Shown: piece by piece, positions 18,481 through 27,738 of the stretch
Numbering within the stretch: position 1 is the first letter of the stretch
Layout: each line of letters starts with the position of its first letter
Assembly (NCBI RefSeq): GCF_012274265.1
Contig: NZ_JAANYY010000002.1
Span: 310,001-374,000, forward strand
Length of the DNA: 64,000 bases
Source: Sphingopyxis microcysteis
GTDB lineage: Bacteria > Pseudomonadota > Alphaproteobacteria > Sphingomonadales > Sphingomonadaceae
Direction: 5' to 3'
The notes under the pieces: generated by a model
The model's database searches: none
What the model saw: the letters and a program-made list of their open reading frames with translations, nothing else
Told to the model about the DNA's origin: nothing
Position numbers and translations under genes: made by a program

Positions 18481-18564
18481 TGTCCCCGCGAACGCGGGAA
18501 CCCATCTCCGGCCCGTTCAAGGTTGCACCGGCCGGTGATGGACCCCCGCCTTCGCGGGGGAACA
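18481..18564. repeat. Palindromic element, GTCCCCGCG family
   Basis: Imperfect inverted arms (18481-18512 and 18531-18564) have the core CCCCGCGAACGCGGG. A close relative, with the same inner CCCATC...GGTGATGG segment, lies at 61407-61492. It lies between two genes on the minus strand. Confidence 0.82.
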
Positions 18565-18583
18565 AGGTCTTTTCAATCAAACT

Positions 18584-19348
18584 TTAGTTTGCGGTTGCCA
18601 AGTGCGCCACCGTGTCGATGAGTAGCGCGATGTCGGTATCGCGCGACAGGCGGTGGTCGCCGCCCTTGACGAGCGTGACTTGCACATCGTCGCTGGCGAG
18701 CGCCGCGGCAAGGCGCAGGCTGATATCGGCTGGCACGTCGCCATCCTCTTGTCCGTGCAGCAAGCGCACCGGGCAGGCGAGGGGGATCTCGCCCTTCAGC
18801 AACCGGTTCGCCTCGCCCGACTGGAAAAACCCGCGCGTCGTCACATAGGGCTGGTCGCTATATGGGGTTTCCTCGACCAGCGCGCCCTCGGCAAGGATGA
18901 TCGCTTTCTCCGCGTCGCTGAAACCCCAATCGGTGAAATCGGGCGCCGCGGCGATGCCGACCAGCCCCGCGACACGGCTCGGCCCGTCGCGCTGGACCAG
19001 CGCGAGCGCGGTCAGCAGCATCAACCAGCCGCCCATCGACGATCCGACAATAACGACCGGCCCATCGACCTTTGCATCGATGACGTCGAGTATATCACCG
19101 CGCCAGTCGAGCAAATCCTGCTCTGCAAACAACCCGTCCGACAATCCGCATCCGGCATAGTCGAGGAGCAAGCAGGCATGGCCTTCCGCGGCGGCCCAGT
19201 CGAACAGCGCGGTCGCCTTGCCGCCCGCCATGTCGGACATATAGCCGGGCAGGAAGATGATCGTCGGACCGGTGCCCGGCGTATGGCGATAAGCGAGCCG
19301 CGGGCGGCCCGCGCGGTCGAGATAGTCGGGGGCGGCGGGCGCGGTCAT
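18584..19348 (-). CDS. Alpha/beta hydrolase, cytoplasmic
   Basis: This 254-residue protein has no signal peptide and a compact alpha/beta-hydrolase fold: the FLPGYMSDMAGG oxyanion region (33-44), DYAGCGLSDG (63-72), the nucleophile elbow GSSMGGW with S104, the LLHGQEDGDVP acid region, and the GGDHRLS histidine near the C-terminus. It resembles the ABHD10-like/depalmitoylase-type carboxylesterases, but the substrate is unknown. Confidence 0.88.
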   Translation of the reverse strand: MTAPAAPDYLDRAGRPRLAYRHTPGTGPTIIFLPGYMSDMAGGKATALFDWAAAEGHACLLLDYAGCGLSDGLFAEQDLLDWRGDILDVIDAKVDGPVVIVGSSMGGWLMLLTALALVQRDGPSRVAGLVGIAAAPDFTDWGFSDAEKAIILAEGALVEETPYSDQPYVTTRGFFQSGEANRLLKGEIPLACPVRLLHGQEDGDVPADISLRLAAALASDDVQVTLVKGGDHRLSRDTDIALLIDTVAHLATAN

Positions 19349-19406
19349 TCTCTAATCCCGCTCGACGCGAAAGGAAAATGGGGCGCGTGGACGAAGCGCA
19401 CCGGGA

Positions 19407-19661
19407 TCAGATGACCCAGTCGATCGTGCTCATCTGCATCACGGCCTGGCCCTTGGCGCGCCGCTGCTCGACCATGATATGGTTGAGCCGTTTGATCGTG
19501 TCGCTGCCCGTGGTGATGCACCAGCCGGGAACAACCGCGTGAACCAGCGCGCAGAGCCCGCCATAGATCATCGTCACCCCGAATTTCGACGCAACGCCGA
19601 AATGTTCGATATAATTTTCATCGACGCTCTTGGGATGATCGACGAACAGGCGCTTGAACAC
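19407..19661 (-). CDS. Small protein, DUF6356-like
   Basis: This 84-residue protein has the layout of a short conserved sphingomonad family: an N-terminal DHPKSVDENYIEHF segment, a hydrophobic stretch (about 28-52, TMIYGGLCALVHAVVPGWC) that may span or lie on the membrane, then TTGSDTIKRLNHIMVEQR. I recognise it as DUF6356-like, with no known function. Its reading frame is well conserved in style (codon use matches neighbours). Confidence 0.7.
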   Translation of the reverse strand: MFKRLFVDHPKSVDENYIEHFGVASKFGVTMIYGGLCALVHAVVPGWCITTGSDTIKRLNHIMVEQRRAKGQAVMQMSTIDWVI

Positions 19662-19738
19662 GGGCGGGACTCCTTCACGGCTGTCGCCGCCCTAGCGGGC
19701 GGTCGAGCGGCTCGCAAGGGCAGGGTGCCGGTGGGCGC

Positions 19739-20665
19739 TCATTGGGCGAGAAAAGCATCGATCGCGCGGGCAAAGGCCGCGGGTTGGTCGAGCATGATGA
19801 AATGGCGGCTGTCCGGTACCATGTGCGCAGAGAAACGGACGAGCCCCGTATATTGGAGCTCGAACGCGGCTTTTGCGCGCTCCGGCGTCATCAATGCATC
19901 GTCCTGCGCATAGAGCAAGGCGACCGGCGCCCCGACCGCTCCGATTTCGCCGCGCATATCGGTGGTCATGACATCGTAAAAGACTTGCGCGGTGACGCGC
20001 GGATCGGCCTGACGCATCCAACCGGCGACGGCGGTACGTCCGGCGGCGCTGTTCGACATGCTGGCGGCCATGCTGGCCGGGCCGGGATCGGTGACGGGGG
20101 TTGTCGGCACCGGCTGGCCATATTGCGCGCGCATCATCGCAGCCATCTGCTCGGCCTGCGGCTTCATGCTTTCTGCCGTCGCGGCAGGGTTGAACAGGGT
20201 ACCGATGAAGGGCAGCGCGTCGACGATCATCAGACGACCGACTTCGCCCGGTGCGCGCGCCGCGATCATCAGCCCGGTAAGGCCGCCCATCGAATGGCCG
20301 ATGATTGCGGGCGCGGCGCGGCCCCGATCGGTGATGCAGTCGTCGATATAGTCGGCAAGCTCGCGCATCATCGGGTCGAGCACCGGCCCATCGGCGTTGA
20401 CCCCCGCCGCGTCGCCGAAACCGCGGATCTGGACGCGGTGCAGCCGGTGCGAGCTTTTCAGCCGGTCGGCGGTGGCGTCCCACACGCTGCGCGGGCTCGA
20501 CAGACCGGGGATCAGTACGACGTCGGGGCCGTTGCCCTCGATCAGTATGGTGATCCGTTTGCCTTCGACCAGCCCCGTCGGGCAGGGCTCGGCGGCGTTG
20601 GTGGGACTCGCTATCAGGCCGACGAGAACGGCGAAAACGGCGGAAATGGCGATACGCTGTTTCAT
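19739..20665 (-). CDS. Secreted alpha/beta hydrolase
   Basis: This 308-residue hydrolase has a Sec signal peptide (about 1-25, ending TNAAE). The core shows LIPGLSSPRSVWD (51-63), RGFGDAAG (81-88), the elbow GHSMGGL with S125, and late YAQDDALMTP and DSRHFIMLD segments holding the acid and histidine. It starts 5 nt after the XRE-type regulator stop, so it is probably the last gene of the four-gene cassette beginning at 21449. Substrate unknown. Confidence 0.88.
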   Translation of the reverse strand: MKQRIAISAVFAVLVGLIASPTNAAEPCPTGLVEGKRITILIEGNGPDVVLIPGLSSPRSVWDATADRLKSSHRLHRVQIRGFGDAAGVNADGPVLDPMMRELADYIDDCITDRGRAAPAIIGHSMGGLTGLMIAARAPGEVGRLMIVDALPFIGTLFNPAATAESMKPQAEQMAAMMRAQYGQPVPTTPVTDPGPASMAASMSNSAAGRTAVAGWMRQADPRVTAQVFYDVMTTDMRGEIGAVGAPVALLYAQDDALMTPERAKAAFELQYTGLVRFSAHMVPDSRHFIMLDQPAAFARAIDAFLAQ

Positions 20666-20670
20666 GTTCT

Positions 20671-20862
20671 TCAGTCTTTCAGAAAAATCTCTTCGATCGG
20701 CAGGCCGAACAGGTCGGCGATGCGAAAGGCGAGGGGGAGCGAGGGGTCATATTTGCCCGTTTCGATCGCGTTGACCGACTGGCGCGACACCTCCAGCCGC
20801 TCGGCCAGATCGCCCTGGCTCCAGTCGCGCTCGGCGCGGAGGACTTTCAGGCGGTTTTTCAC
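20671..20862 (-). CDS. XRE-family HTH regulator
   Basis: This 63-residue protein is a single helix-turn-helix domain (WSQGDLAERLEVSRQSVNAIE is the DNA-binding core), typical of the small XRE regulators paired with membrane proteins. The start is a GTG at 20862, whose GTGA overlaps the stop of the membrane-protein gene upstream. The longer frame to 21456 is an artefact. Small regulators of this type usually control their own operon. Confidence 0.85.
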   Translation of the reverse strand: MKNRLKVLRAERDWSQGDLAERLEVSRQSVNAIETGKYDPSLPLAFRIADLFGLPIEEIFLKD

Positions 20863-21272
20863 GCGCACGGTCCCGCGTCGCCGATGGTGACCTTGTTGAC
20901 CAGCGATCCGACCGCCAGCCCCAGGCACCAGACCGGGAATACATAGAATAGCGGCACCCTCGGCACGTTGGTGAACAGCTCCAAAATGCCCCAGCCGCTG
21001 GCGAGCGCCAGCGTGAGGCCGGTCGCAACCAGCATTTTGCGGATTTCCAGCATCCGAACATATTCGTCCTTCAGTTCCGCCACATAGCGCGCCATCGCCC
21101 AGATGAAGCCCGAGGTTGCCAGCGCGGGAACGAGTGCGATCGCCACCGTCAGCGGCGTGGCCGCCGCATCGTCGGGAATGAGCCAGCTCGCCAGCATCAC
21201 CGTGGCGATATAGACGAGGGACAGCGGGATCATCCGGCGCATGTAGCGGCGCTGGGCGGGGTTGTGGGCCAT
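20859..21272 (-). CDS. Membrane protein partnered with the XRE regulator
   Basis: This 137-residue protein has four likely transmembrane segments (about 14-32, 40-60, 83-102, 106-126) and no recognised domain. It follows a 57-codon membrane-protein gene by 3 nt and overlaps the regulator gene by GTGA, so the set is translated together. Pairs of a small membrane protein and a short XRE regulator are common, but the signal they respond to is generally unknown. Confidence 0.75.
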   Translation of the reverse strand: MAHNPAQRRYMRRMIPLSLVYIATVMLASWLIPDDAAATPLTVAIALVPALATSGFIWAMARYVAELKDEYVRMLEIRKMLVATGLTLALASGWGILELFTNVPRVPLFYVFPVWCLGLAVGSLVNKVTIGDAGPCA

Positions 21273-21275
21273 GGT

Positions 21276-21449
21276 TCAGCGCTCCAGCGGGCGGCAGCGC
21301 CGCGAACCGGTGATTGTCGCCACCATCATCAGCGGCAGCACCGTCACCAGCGTGTTTGCCACGTCGGCGGGGATCAGGTCGGCCGCGCCGAGCAGGGCGA
21401 TGGCGAAGATGGCGATTGCCCAAGGCAAGGCGCGCAACATCGGTGGCAT
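21276..21449 (-). CDS. 57-residue membrane protein, first gene of the XRE cassette
   Basis: Reading the minus strand from ATG 21449 to TGA 21276-21278 gives 57 residues with two hydrophobic segments (about 8-24 and 31-47) and a basic tail (GSRRCRPLER). A GGGAGC site precedes the start and the stop is 3 nt before the next gene, both signs of a real gene. It has no recognised domain. A second in-frame ATG at codon 4 is the alternative start. Confidence 0.65.
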   Translation of the reverse strand: MPPMLRALPWAIAIFAIALLGAADLIPADVANTLVTVLPLMMVATITGSRRCRPLER

Positions 21450-21503
21450 TGGTCAAGCTCCCTTGTTAATCAGTAAAGGAACATTGACATCATGATTCGC
21501 GGC

Positions 21504-21529
21504 TGTCAAGTGTTATTGACTAGTTGACA
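21504..21529. promoter_or_regulatory. Promoter/operator candidate for the XRE cassette
   Basis: TGTCAA (21504-21509) and TTGACA (21524-21529) form an inverted pair. Read on the minus strand, TTGACA at 21509-21504 resembles a -35 element at a suitable distance from the 21449 start, though the matching -10 is weak. Confidence 0.35.
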
Positions 21530-21578
21530 AGCTCGCCAATCACGCAAACCCGTTGTTGCCCCGGTGCGCGCGCTGGTA

Positions 21579-21995
21579 TCAGCGAAGATGCTCGCGAAAA
21601 TTGTGGCGCCAGCGCCAGTTGAGCACATGCGCGGTGGCGAGCACCATCGCGCCCATCGACGTCAGTAACCGGTCGGCGGCTTCGGGGTCGGCCAGCGCCA
21701 GCCATCCCTCGTGCGCCGCCAGCCCTGCCGCCAACAGGCCAAGCCCCGCTCCGGCAAGCAGCACCGGCAGCGCCCGCCGGTGCCGCCGCCAACCATCCGT
21801 CATCGCAAAGGTCGCCGCGGGCAGCGCCAGCATCAGGATCGCGGCATGCACCCATTCGGGTATCGCGAACCAGGTGCCGAGCGCGGGCGCTAGCAGGACC
21901 AGCAGCGGCAGCGCGAGGCAATGGACGAGGCAGGTCAATGACAGCGTGATCCCCAGCAGGTCGGCAAGGCGCGGGCGCGCGGCGGGGATACACAT
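21579..21995 (-). CDS. MerC-domain membrane protein
   Basis: This 138-residue protein has the MerC layout of four transmembrane segments. The first carries the cysteine pair TCLVHC, where MerC binds metal. MerC transports mercuric ions in mer operons, but no other mer gene is present, and stand-alone MerC-domain proteins are often linked to zinc or other metal homeostasis. The ATG at 21995 was chosen over the open frame to 22091 because the preceding region holds a 15-bp palindrome, 42 bp upstream, that looks like an operator. Confidence 0.82.
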   Translation of the reverse strand: MCIPAARPRLADLLGITLSLTCLVHCLALPLLVLLAPALGTWFAIPEWVHAAILMLALPAATFAMTDGWRRHRRALPVLLAGAGLGLLAAGLAAHEGWLALADPEAADRLLTSMGAMVLATAHVLNWRWRHNFREHLR

Positions 21996-22036
21996 GGCAG
22001 GAAACTTTCGCGGGAGGGGCTTGCGGTGCGAGATAG

Positions 22037-22051
22037 TGATACAATGTATCA
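22037..22051. promoter_or_regulatory. Candidate Fur/Zur-family operator upstream of MerC gene
   Basis: TGATACAATGTATCA is a perfect 15-bp palindrome (7-bp arms around A). It lies 42 bp upstream of the MerC-domain start and 94 bp upstream of the divergent thrS start. Its AT-rich form fits a Fur-superfamily site, and metal genes favour Zur. The regulator identity is inference. Confidence 0.5.
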
Positions 22052-22144
22052 TTGCAAGCCCGATTGTGAATCCGCCCCTTGCCGCCCCCACCGCATGCTG
22101 GCAAAGGAACCCGGCAATTTTGCCCAGAAAGGCTGATTTTCCCG

Positions 22145-24145
22145 ATGTCCCAGATGATCCGCGTCACCCTTCCCGATGGCTCTGCCCGAGAAGTCGTGCG
22201 CGGCACTACCCCGGCCGAGATTGCCGCCGCGATCGGACCCGGCCTCGCCAAGGCCGCGCTGGCTGCGAAGATCGATGGCGAACTGCGCGACATCATGCGT
22301 CCGCTGGAGGAAGACACGAACCTCGCGCTGGTGACGAGCCGCGACGAGGCCGATGCGCTCGAACTGGTGCGCCACGACTTTGCGCATGTGCTGGCGGAGG
22401 CGGTGCAGAAGCTGTTTCCCGGGACGCAGATCACTTTTGGTCCCTCGACCGGCGACGGCTTCTATTACGACTTCGCACCGACCGCCGAGCATGGCCCGTT
22501 CCGCGACGAGGAGCTGCCGCTGATCGAGGAAGAGATGCGGCGGATCATTGCCGCCGACCTGCCGCTGGCGCGCGAGGTTTGGGAGCGCGACAAGCTGATC
22601 GCCAAATGGCAGGCCGACGGCGAGACGTTCAAGGCCGAATGGGCCGCCGAACTGCCCGCGAACGAGGAACTGACCGTCTATCGTTCGGGAGACGGCTGGA
22701 TGGACATGTGCCGCGGCCCGCACCTTGCCTCGACGGGCAAGCTCGACCCCGCCGCGTTCAAGCTGACGCGCGTGTCGGGCGCCTATTGGCGCGGCGACCA
22801 GAAAAACGCGCAGCTTTCGCGCATTTACGGCACCGGCTGGCTCAACAAGAAACAGCTCGCCGAACATCTCGTCCGGCTCGAGGAGGCCGCGAAGCGCGAC
22901 CATCGCAAGCTGGGGCAGGAGATGGACCTGTTCCACCTGCAGGCCGAAGCGCATGGGTCGGTGTTCTGGCACCCCAAGGGCTATATGATCTGGCGCGAGC
23001 TGGAGGCCTATATGCGCCGCGCGATCGACGGCGCGGGGTACCGCGAGGTCAAGACGCCGCAGGTGATGGACGCGCGCCAGTGGGAACAATCGGGCCATTG
23101 GGGCAAATATCGCGAGAATATGTTCGTCATCCCCGACGAGGTTCCGAATGTCGAAGACGAAGGCCCGATCGTTTCGGACGACGCCGATTGGATGGCGCTG
23201 AAACCGATGAACTGCCCGGCGCATGTGCTCATTTTCCGCCAAGGCATGAAATCGTACCGCGACCTGCCGCTGCGCCTCTATGAAAATGGCTGCTGCCACC
23301 GCAACGAGCCGCATGGCGCGCTGCACGGGCTGATGCGCGTGCGCCAGTTTACCCAGGACGACGCGCATATCTTTTGCCGCGAGGACCAGATCGTCAGCGA
23401 GGTGCAGGCCTTTTGCGCGCTCGCCGATCGGATCTACAAGGAATTCGGCTTCACCTATTCTATCAAGCTCGCGCTCCGCCCCGAAAAGCGGTTCGGGACC
23501 GAGGAAATGTGGGACATGGCCGAAGCCGAGCTGCGCGCCGCCGTGGTGGCGGCGGGGCTCAACACCGCCGAATATGGCTGGGAAGAATTGCCGGGCGAGG
23601 GCGCCTTTTATGCGCCCAAGCTCGAATGGCATCTGACCGACGCGATCGGGCGGACGTGGCAGGTCGGGACGATCCAGTCCGACCGCGTGCTTCCCGATCG
23701 CCTCGATGCGTCGTACATCGCCGAGGATGGCGAGCGTCACCGCCCGGTGATGCTGCACCGCGCGATCTTTGGCAGCTACGAACGCTTCATCGGCATATTG
23801 ATCGAGCATTTCGCGGGCAAGCTGCCGGTGTGGCTGGCGCCGGTGCAGGCGGTGGTCGCGACGATCGTCAGCGATGCCGACGATTATGCCCGCGATGTCA
23901 CCGCGCAGCTGACCGCGGCGGGGGTGCGCGTCGAAACCGACCTGCGCAACGAAAAGATCAACTACAAGGTCCGTGAGCATAGCCTGGCCAAGGTCCCGCA
24001 CCTGCTCGTCGTCGGCAAGCGCGAGGCCGACGAAGGCACGGTTGCGATCCGCACCCTCGGGCAGGAAGGCCAGCGCGTCATGCCGCTGGCTGAGGCGATT
24101 GCGCTGCTCAAGGGCGAAGCGACCCCGCCCGACCTGCGCCATTGA
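22145..24145 (+). CDS. thrS: Threonine--tRNA ligase
   Basis: This 666-residue cytosolic enzyme charges tRNA-Thr. It has an N-terminal TGS domain (1-60), an editing domain with the [13 protein letters not shown] histidine motif, a class II catalytic core (MKPMNCPAH with the zinc cysteine, then [13 protein letters not shown]), and the C-terminal anticodon-binding domain. ATG 22145 gives the family's normal start. A tRNA-Thr(CGU) gene lies elsewhere in the window at 59145. Its stop overlaps the TTG start of the next gene. Confidence 0.97.
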   Translation: MSQMIRVTLPDGSAREVVRGTTPAEIAAAIGPGLAKAALAAKIDGELRDIMRPLEEDTNLALVTSRDEADALELVRHDFAHVLAEAVQKLFPGTQITFGPSTGDGFYYDFAPTAEHGPFRDEELPLIEEEMRRIIAADLPLAREVWERDKLIAKWQADGETFKAEWAAELPANEELTVYRSGDGWMDMCRGPHLASTGKLDPAAFKLTRVSGAYWRGDQKNAQLSRIYGTGWLNKKQLAEHLVRLEEAAKRDHRKLGQEMDLFHLQAEAHGSVFWHPKGYMIWRELEAYMRRAIDGAGYREVKTPQVMDARQWEQSGHWGKYRENMFVIPDEVPNVEDEGPIVSDDADWMALKPMNCPAHVLIFRQGMKSYRDLPLRLYENGCCHRNEPHGALHGLMRVRQFTQDDAHIFCREDQIVSEVQAFCALADRIYKEFGFTYSIKLALRPEKRFGTEEMWDMAEAELRAAVVAAGLNTAEYGWEELPGEGAFYAPKLEWHLTDAIGRTWQVGTIQSDRVLPDRLDASYIAEDGERHRPVMLHRAIFGSYERFIGILIEHFAGKLPVWLAPVQAVVATIVSDADDYARDVTAQLTAAGVRVETDLRNEKINYKVREHSLAKVPHLLVVGKREADEGTVAIRTLGQEGQRVMPLAEAIALLKGEATPPDLRH

Positions 24146-25023
24146 TCGCCACGCCTGAACGTCGACCGCGCCGGTGGCGGCGCTGGCTGCTGCTGCTGGC
24201 GCTGTTCGGGGTGGCGCTCCTCGCCAAGGGCTATTGGAATGCGACGCGCGATCCCGTGATCCGCACCGCCTCGGTCGCGGTCGCCGATTGGCCCGCGGGG
24301 CAGCCGCCGCTGAAATTGCTGCTCCTGTCGGACATCCACGTCGCTGGTCCGGACATGCCCCCTGAACGGTTGACGCGCATCGTCGCCGAGCTCAACCGGT
24401 TGCGCCCCGATCTGGTGCTGATCGCGGGCGACCTGGTCAGCGAAAAGCGCAGCGCGACACATATCTATTCGGCGGCAGAGGTTGTTGCGCCGCTCGGCAA
24501 GCTGCGCGCGCCGCTGGGGGTGGTGGTCGCGCCGGGCAATCACGACCATTGGTTCAAACCCGACGCGCTACGCGGCGAACTGGAAAAGCACGGCCTGCGC
24601 GTGTTGCAGAATGACGCGGTGAAGCTTGGCCCGCTCATTGTCGGCGGGGTCGATGACGATTATTCGGGGCATGACGACGTTCCCGCGACGCTGGCGGCGA
24701 TGGAGCGCGCGGGACCGGGCGTGCCGTTGCTCCTGACGCACAGCCCCGACATCATCCCCGACGTCGAGCGCCCGGTCGCCGCGATCTTCGCCGGGCATAC
24801 CCACTGCGGCCAGATCCGCTTCCCCTTCATCGGCGCGCTGACCTATGTCTCGCGTTATGGCGACCGCTTCGCGTGCGGCGACATGACCGACAAGGGGCAG
24901 CGCGTGTTCGTCGGGGCAGGGCTCGGGACCAGCCTGTTGCCGCTCCGCTATCTGACGCCGCCCGATGCTTGGCTGGTGACGCTGGGTCCGCCGTCAATGG
25001 CTGCCGGGACAATGCCCAGATGA
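24142..25023 (+). CDS. Membrane-anchored metallophosphoesterase (YkuE-like)
   Basis: This 293-residue protein has one N-terminal transmembrane segment (about 13-28) and a calcineurin-like phosphoesterase domain with all metal motifs: [29 protein letters not shown] and GHTHCGQ. Relatives such as YkuE act on phospholipid or UDP-lipid phosphates, but the substrate here is unknown. The start is a TTG at 24142 whose last bases overlap the thrS stop (TTGA). Its own stop overlaps the AraC gene (ATGA), so three genes are coupled. Confidence 0.88.
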   Translation: MIATPERRPRRWRRWLLLLALFGVALLAKGYWNATRDPVIRTASVAVADWPAGQPPLKLLLLSDIHVAGPDMPPERLTRIVAELNRLRPDLVLIAGDLVSEKRSATHIYSAAEVVAPLGKLRAPLGVVVAPGNHDHWFKPDALRGELEKHGLRVLQNDAVKLGPLIVGGVDDDYSGHDDVPATLAAMERAGPGVPLLLTHSPDIIPDVERPVAAIFAGHTHCGQIRFPFIGALTYVSRYGDRFACGDMTDKGQRVFVGAGLGTSLLPLRYLTPPDAWLVTLGPPSMAAGTMPR

Positions 25024-25706
25024 GCGGGATGGGCATCGGTGTGCACGCGGCCAACGAGTGCCTGCCGCGGCACCGCCACGCCGACGGCTATATCGCGGTC
25101 GTGCTCAGCGGCGGTTATCATGAGGCGGGCGATGAGGGACGGTTTGCTGCTCGTCCCGGAACTGTGGTCGTCCACGGTCGCTGGACCGCGCATTTCGACC
25201 ATTTTGGCAATCGCGGCGCGCGGGTGCTCAACCTGCCCGCCATTCCTGGGCTGGCGCCGGGAGCGGGGACGATCGCTGACGTCGACATCGTGGCGCGGAT
25301 CGCCGAACGCGATCCGGTTGCTGCTGCCGAGCATGTGCGCGCGCATTGCTACGCCGACGTCGGCCTATCCAATGACTGGCCCGACCTGCTCGCGGCAGTG
25401 CTCCGAGTCGACCCTGACACGCCGCTGGCGCCATGGGCGCGACATATGAAGCTCGATCCGGCCTCGGTTAGCCGCGGCTTTGCGCGCGCATACGGGGTCA
25501 GCCCGAAGCGCTTCCGGCTCGAAGCGCGGACGCGGCGCGCGATCGCTGCGCTCGCCGATTGGCACGGGAGCCTTGTCGACCTCGCTGCCGATCAGGGCTT
25601 TGCCGATCAGGCGCATTTCACCCGGTCGGTTGGCGCGATGACCGGGGTGCCGCCCGTCGTCATACGGGCAAAGTCCGTTCAAGCGCGGGGCAAACAGACC
25701 GGTTAA
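25020..25706 (+). CDS. AraC-family transcriptional regulator
   Basis: This 228-residue regulator has an N-terminal cupin-like sensing domain (PRHRHADGYIAVVLSGGY, then VVHGRWTAHFDHFG) and a C-terminal AraC DNA-binding domain (about 135-220; ASVSRGFARAYGVSPKRFR, then ADQGFADQAHFTRS). The ATG overlaps the phosphoesterase stop, and the frame to 24873 is not used. The HEXXH protein follows by 9 nt, so it may be a target or an operon partner. Confidence 0.88.
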   Translation: MSGMGIGVHAANECLPRHRHADGYIAVVLSGGYHEAGDEGRFAARPGTVVVHGRWTAHFDHFGNRGARVLNLPAIPGLAPGAGTIADVDIVARIAERDPVAAAEHVRAHCYADVGLSNDWPDLLAAVLRVDPDTPLAPWARHMKLDPASVSRGFARAYGVSPKRFRLEARTRRAIAALADWHGSLVDLAADQGFADQAHFTRSVGAMTGVPPVVIRAKSVQARGKQTG

Positions 25707-25715
25707 TCCGGCTGG

Positions 25716-26855
25716 ATGGATCGCCGATTCTTCCTCGCCGCATCGCTCGGCAGCTTCGCCATTCCCTCGCTTGCCTATGCACAGCGTCCACCGATGCGCA
25801 CGCGCTGGAAAGTCCGGGCTTCCGAGGGGTTCGACGCGCTGGCCTTTCTTGGTCCGCTGGCGGGCGGCGAGCTTTATCTGCCCTATTACAAAGCCGACGT
25901 GGACGTCTTTGCGCCGCGCCTTGCCGCCGCAGTCCGCGCCGATGTCCCGGCATTGGCGCAAGAGGCCGAACGCAGCGGCTTCGGGTTGCTCGGACCCAAT
26001 TTGTCGGTGCTGTTTTCGAACGGGGCGGACGGCGATCTGGCGAGTCTGATTGCGAATATGTCCGCGCCCCAGGCACGGCTGCTGCCGGCCTACCGCGCCA
26101 GCCCCTATTGGAACGAGAAGGACTGGCGCTGGTTCATGGCGGCTGGTCCCCGGCTGCGCACGGTGTTCGAAGCAATGCAGGCCGCCGGCTTTGCTGCCTT
26201 TCGCGACGAGCGGGCCGGGGGTATCGCACGACGTATCGCCGAACTCGACCGCGATCTTGCTGACTATGACGTCATTCGCTGGCACGAAAAGCTCACCGGG
26301 CGCGTTTTCGATCCGCTGATTGAAGTGGTGTTGCTGCAGTTCTGCAAACCGCATGGGATCAAGGTGCAGGGGCAGACCTTTCTGCAGGCAGCGGACTGGA
26401 ACACGCCGACCACGGTGCGCAACGCCGCCCATGAAATGCTCCATCCGCCGGTACCGATGGATGGTGCCGCGGCGCAGGCTGCGCTGGCGGTGCTGGCTCG
26501 CGACCCGTTGATCCCGCGCATAGTCGCCGACCACGACCCGAAATGGGGCTACACCACGCTTGAAGGCCTGCTCAACGAGGATATTGCTCAGGCGCTCGAT
26601 CAGCTGATTGCCGAGGCGCTGGGCGTCGCGCGTAATCCCGCGGACCGCTGGCGCAAGGCCGACGATGGCATCCACGTCCTTGCGGGTGCCATCTATGGCA
26701 TGTTGCGCCGCGACCGGTGGATCGACACTGGCGGGTCGATCGAAGATTGGCTGGCCGACGCGGTGCGCGGCGGACGATTTGCCCCGGGCCACCTGCACGC
26801 CGTCGCCGCGCAGGTGCTCGAGCGCCCGGTGACGGGGCTGTGGCCGCTGGCCTGA
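25716..26855 (+). CDS. Tat-exported protein with HEXXH motif (putative metalloprotease)
   Basis: This 379-residue protein starts with MDRRFFLAAS and a hydrophobic run ending SLAYAQ, a Tat signal peptide. In the middle is HEMLH (H239, E240, H243), the zinc-binding HEXXH of metallopeptidases; glutamates at 283 and 288 sit where a third ligand could lie. I recognise no named family. Two aromatic-rich segments (WNEKDWRWF, YDVIRWHEK) precede the motif. It follows the AraC gene by 9 nt. HEXXH alone occurs by chance, so the proteolytic role is a proposal. Confidence 0.65.
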   Translation: MDRRFFLAASLGSFAIPSLAYAQRPPMRTRWKVRASEGFDALAFLGPLAGGELYLPYYKADVDVFAPRLAAAVRADVPALAQEAERSGFGLLGPNLSVLFSNGADGDLASLIANMSAPQARLLPAYRASPYWNEKDWRWFMAAGPRLRTVFEAMQAAGFAAFRDERAGGIARRIAELDRDLADYDVIRWHEKLTGRVFDPLIEVVLLQFCKPHGIKVQGQTFLQAADWNTPTTVRNAAHEMLHPPVPMDGAAAQAALAVLARDPLIPRIVADHDPKWGYTTLEGLLNEDIAQALDQLIAEALGVARNPADRWRKADDGIHVLAGAIYGMLRRDRWIDTGGSIEDWLADAVRGGRFAPGHLHAVAAQVLERPVTGLWPLA

Positions 26856-26976
26856 ACCGATCGCCAGGGGCTAGGCGGCATCGCTTTGATGCCCTATCGG
26901 CCAACGCAGCCCGTTCGGGCGCGCGGAGGACTCCACTGCCTAATTGCTCTATCCCGTACGGCGCGGCCGCAGCCCG

Positions 26977-27738
26977 ATGAATGATCTGCAAAGTCTGACG
27001 GGGATTGCGCCGCTCACGCTGGTTGGCGCGGCGGCGATGACCTTTGGCGCCGCCTATGTGCGCGGGCTCACCGGCTTCGGCATGGCGATCATCCTCGTGC
27101 CGTTGCTGGGGCTGATCATCGCACCGGGGGAGGCGGTGGTGCTTGGCATCCTGCTGCAACTGCTGATCGGGCCGGTCGGGCTGAAGGTGATCCTTGCCGA
27201 CGCCGACCGGTCGACCGCGGTGCCGATCGCGCTGATCGCGATGGTGACCACCCCGATCGGGATGATCGCGCTCGATGCGACAACGCCCGATGTCGCGCGG
27301 CTGTTGATCACGTTGGTGGCCGTGGGCGCCTTTGTCGCGGTGCTGCTTCCCAAGCAGCCGGAAGGGCATCGACCGGGCCGCGTAGCGGTTGGCGGTACCG
27401 GGATCGCATCGGGCATATTGACCGGCTTTGCCGCAATGCCGGGACCGCCGGTCGTTCCCTTTTATCTCCGCCGCTCGCTGCCCCCCAGCGTCGCGCGGGC
27501 ATCGATGATGCTGATCTTCTTTGCGACCGCGATCGCCGGGACTCTCGCCGCGCTGTGGGTCGGGATCGCCTCCGGACGCCTGTTCATCCTGTCGCTGCTG
27601 CTGTTCGCGCCGATGTGGCTCGGCAACCGCATCGGCGGACGCCATTTCGGCAGCGTCGCGCCGCATGTCTGGCAGGCGATGGTCGCGGTTGTGCTGGGCG
27701 TCGCGGCGGTCGCAGCGGTGGTGCGGATCCTGAATTAA
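26977..27738 (+). CDS. TauE/SafE-family anion exporter
   Basis: This 253-residue membrane protein has the two-half TauE/SafE pattern: YVRGLTGFGMAIILVPLLG near the N-terminus and a second repeat (ILTGFAAMPGPPVVPFYL) after residue 140, with about eight hydrophobic segments. Relatives export sulfite, sulfoacetate or other small anions. The ATG at 26977 (MNDLQSL) is preferred to the open frame from 26944. Its last four bases (TTAA) overlap the stop of the convergent permease gene. Confidence 0.87.
   Translation: MNDLQSLTGIAPLTLVGAAAMTFGAAYVRGLTGFGMAIILVPLLGLIIAPGEAVVLGILLQLLIGPVGLKVILADADRSTAVPIALIAMVTTPIGMIALDATTPDVARLLITLVAVGAFVAVLLPKQPEGHRPGRVAVGGTGIASGILTGFAAMPGPPVVPFYLRRSLPPSVARASMMLIFFATAIAGTLAALWVGIASGRLFILSLLLFAPMWLGNRIGGRHFGSVAPHVWQAMVAVVLGVAAVAAVVRILN

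Noticed and set aside
21996..22144. T-box or other riboswitch upstream of thrS
   Set aside because: T-boxes are rare in proteobacteria, and the gap shows only an operator-like palindrome and no T-box sequence.
22049..24142. A 697-residue antisense frame across thrS
   Set aside because: thrS has full motifs and the antisense frame has none.
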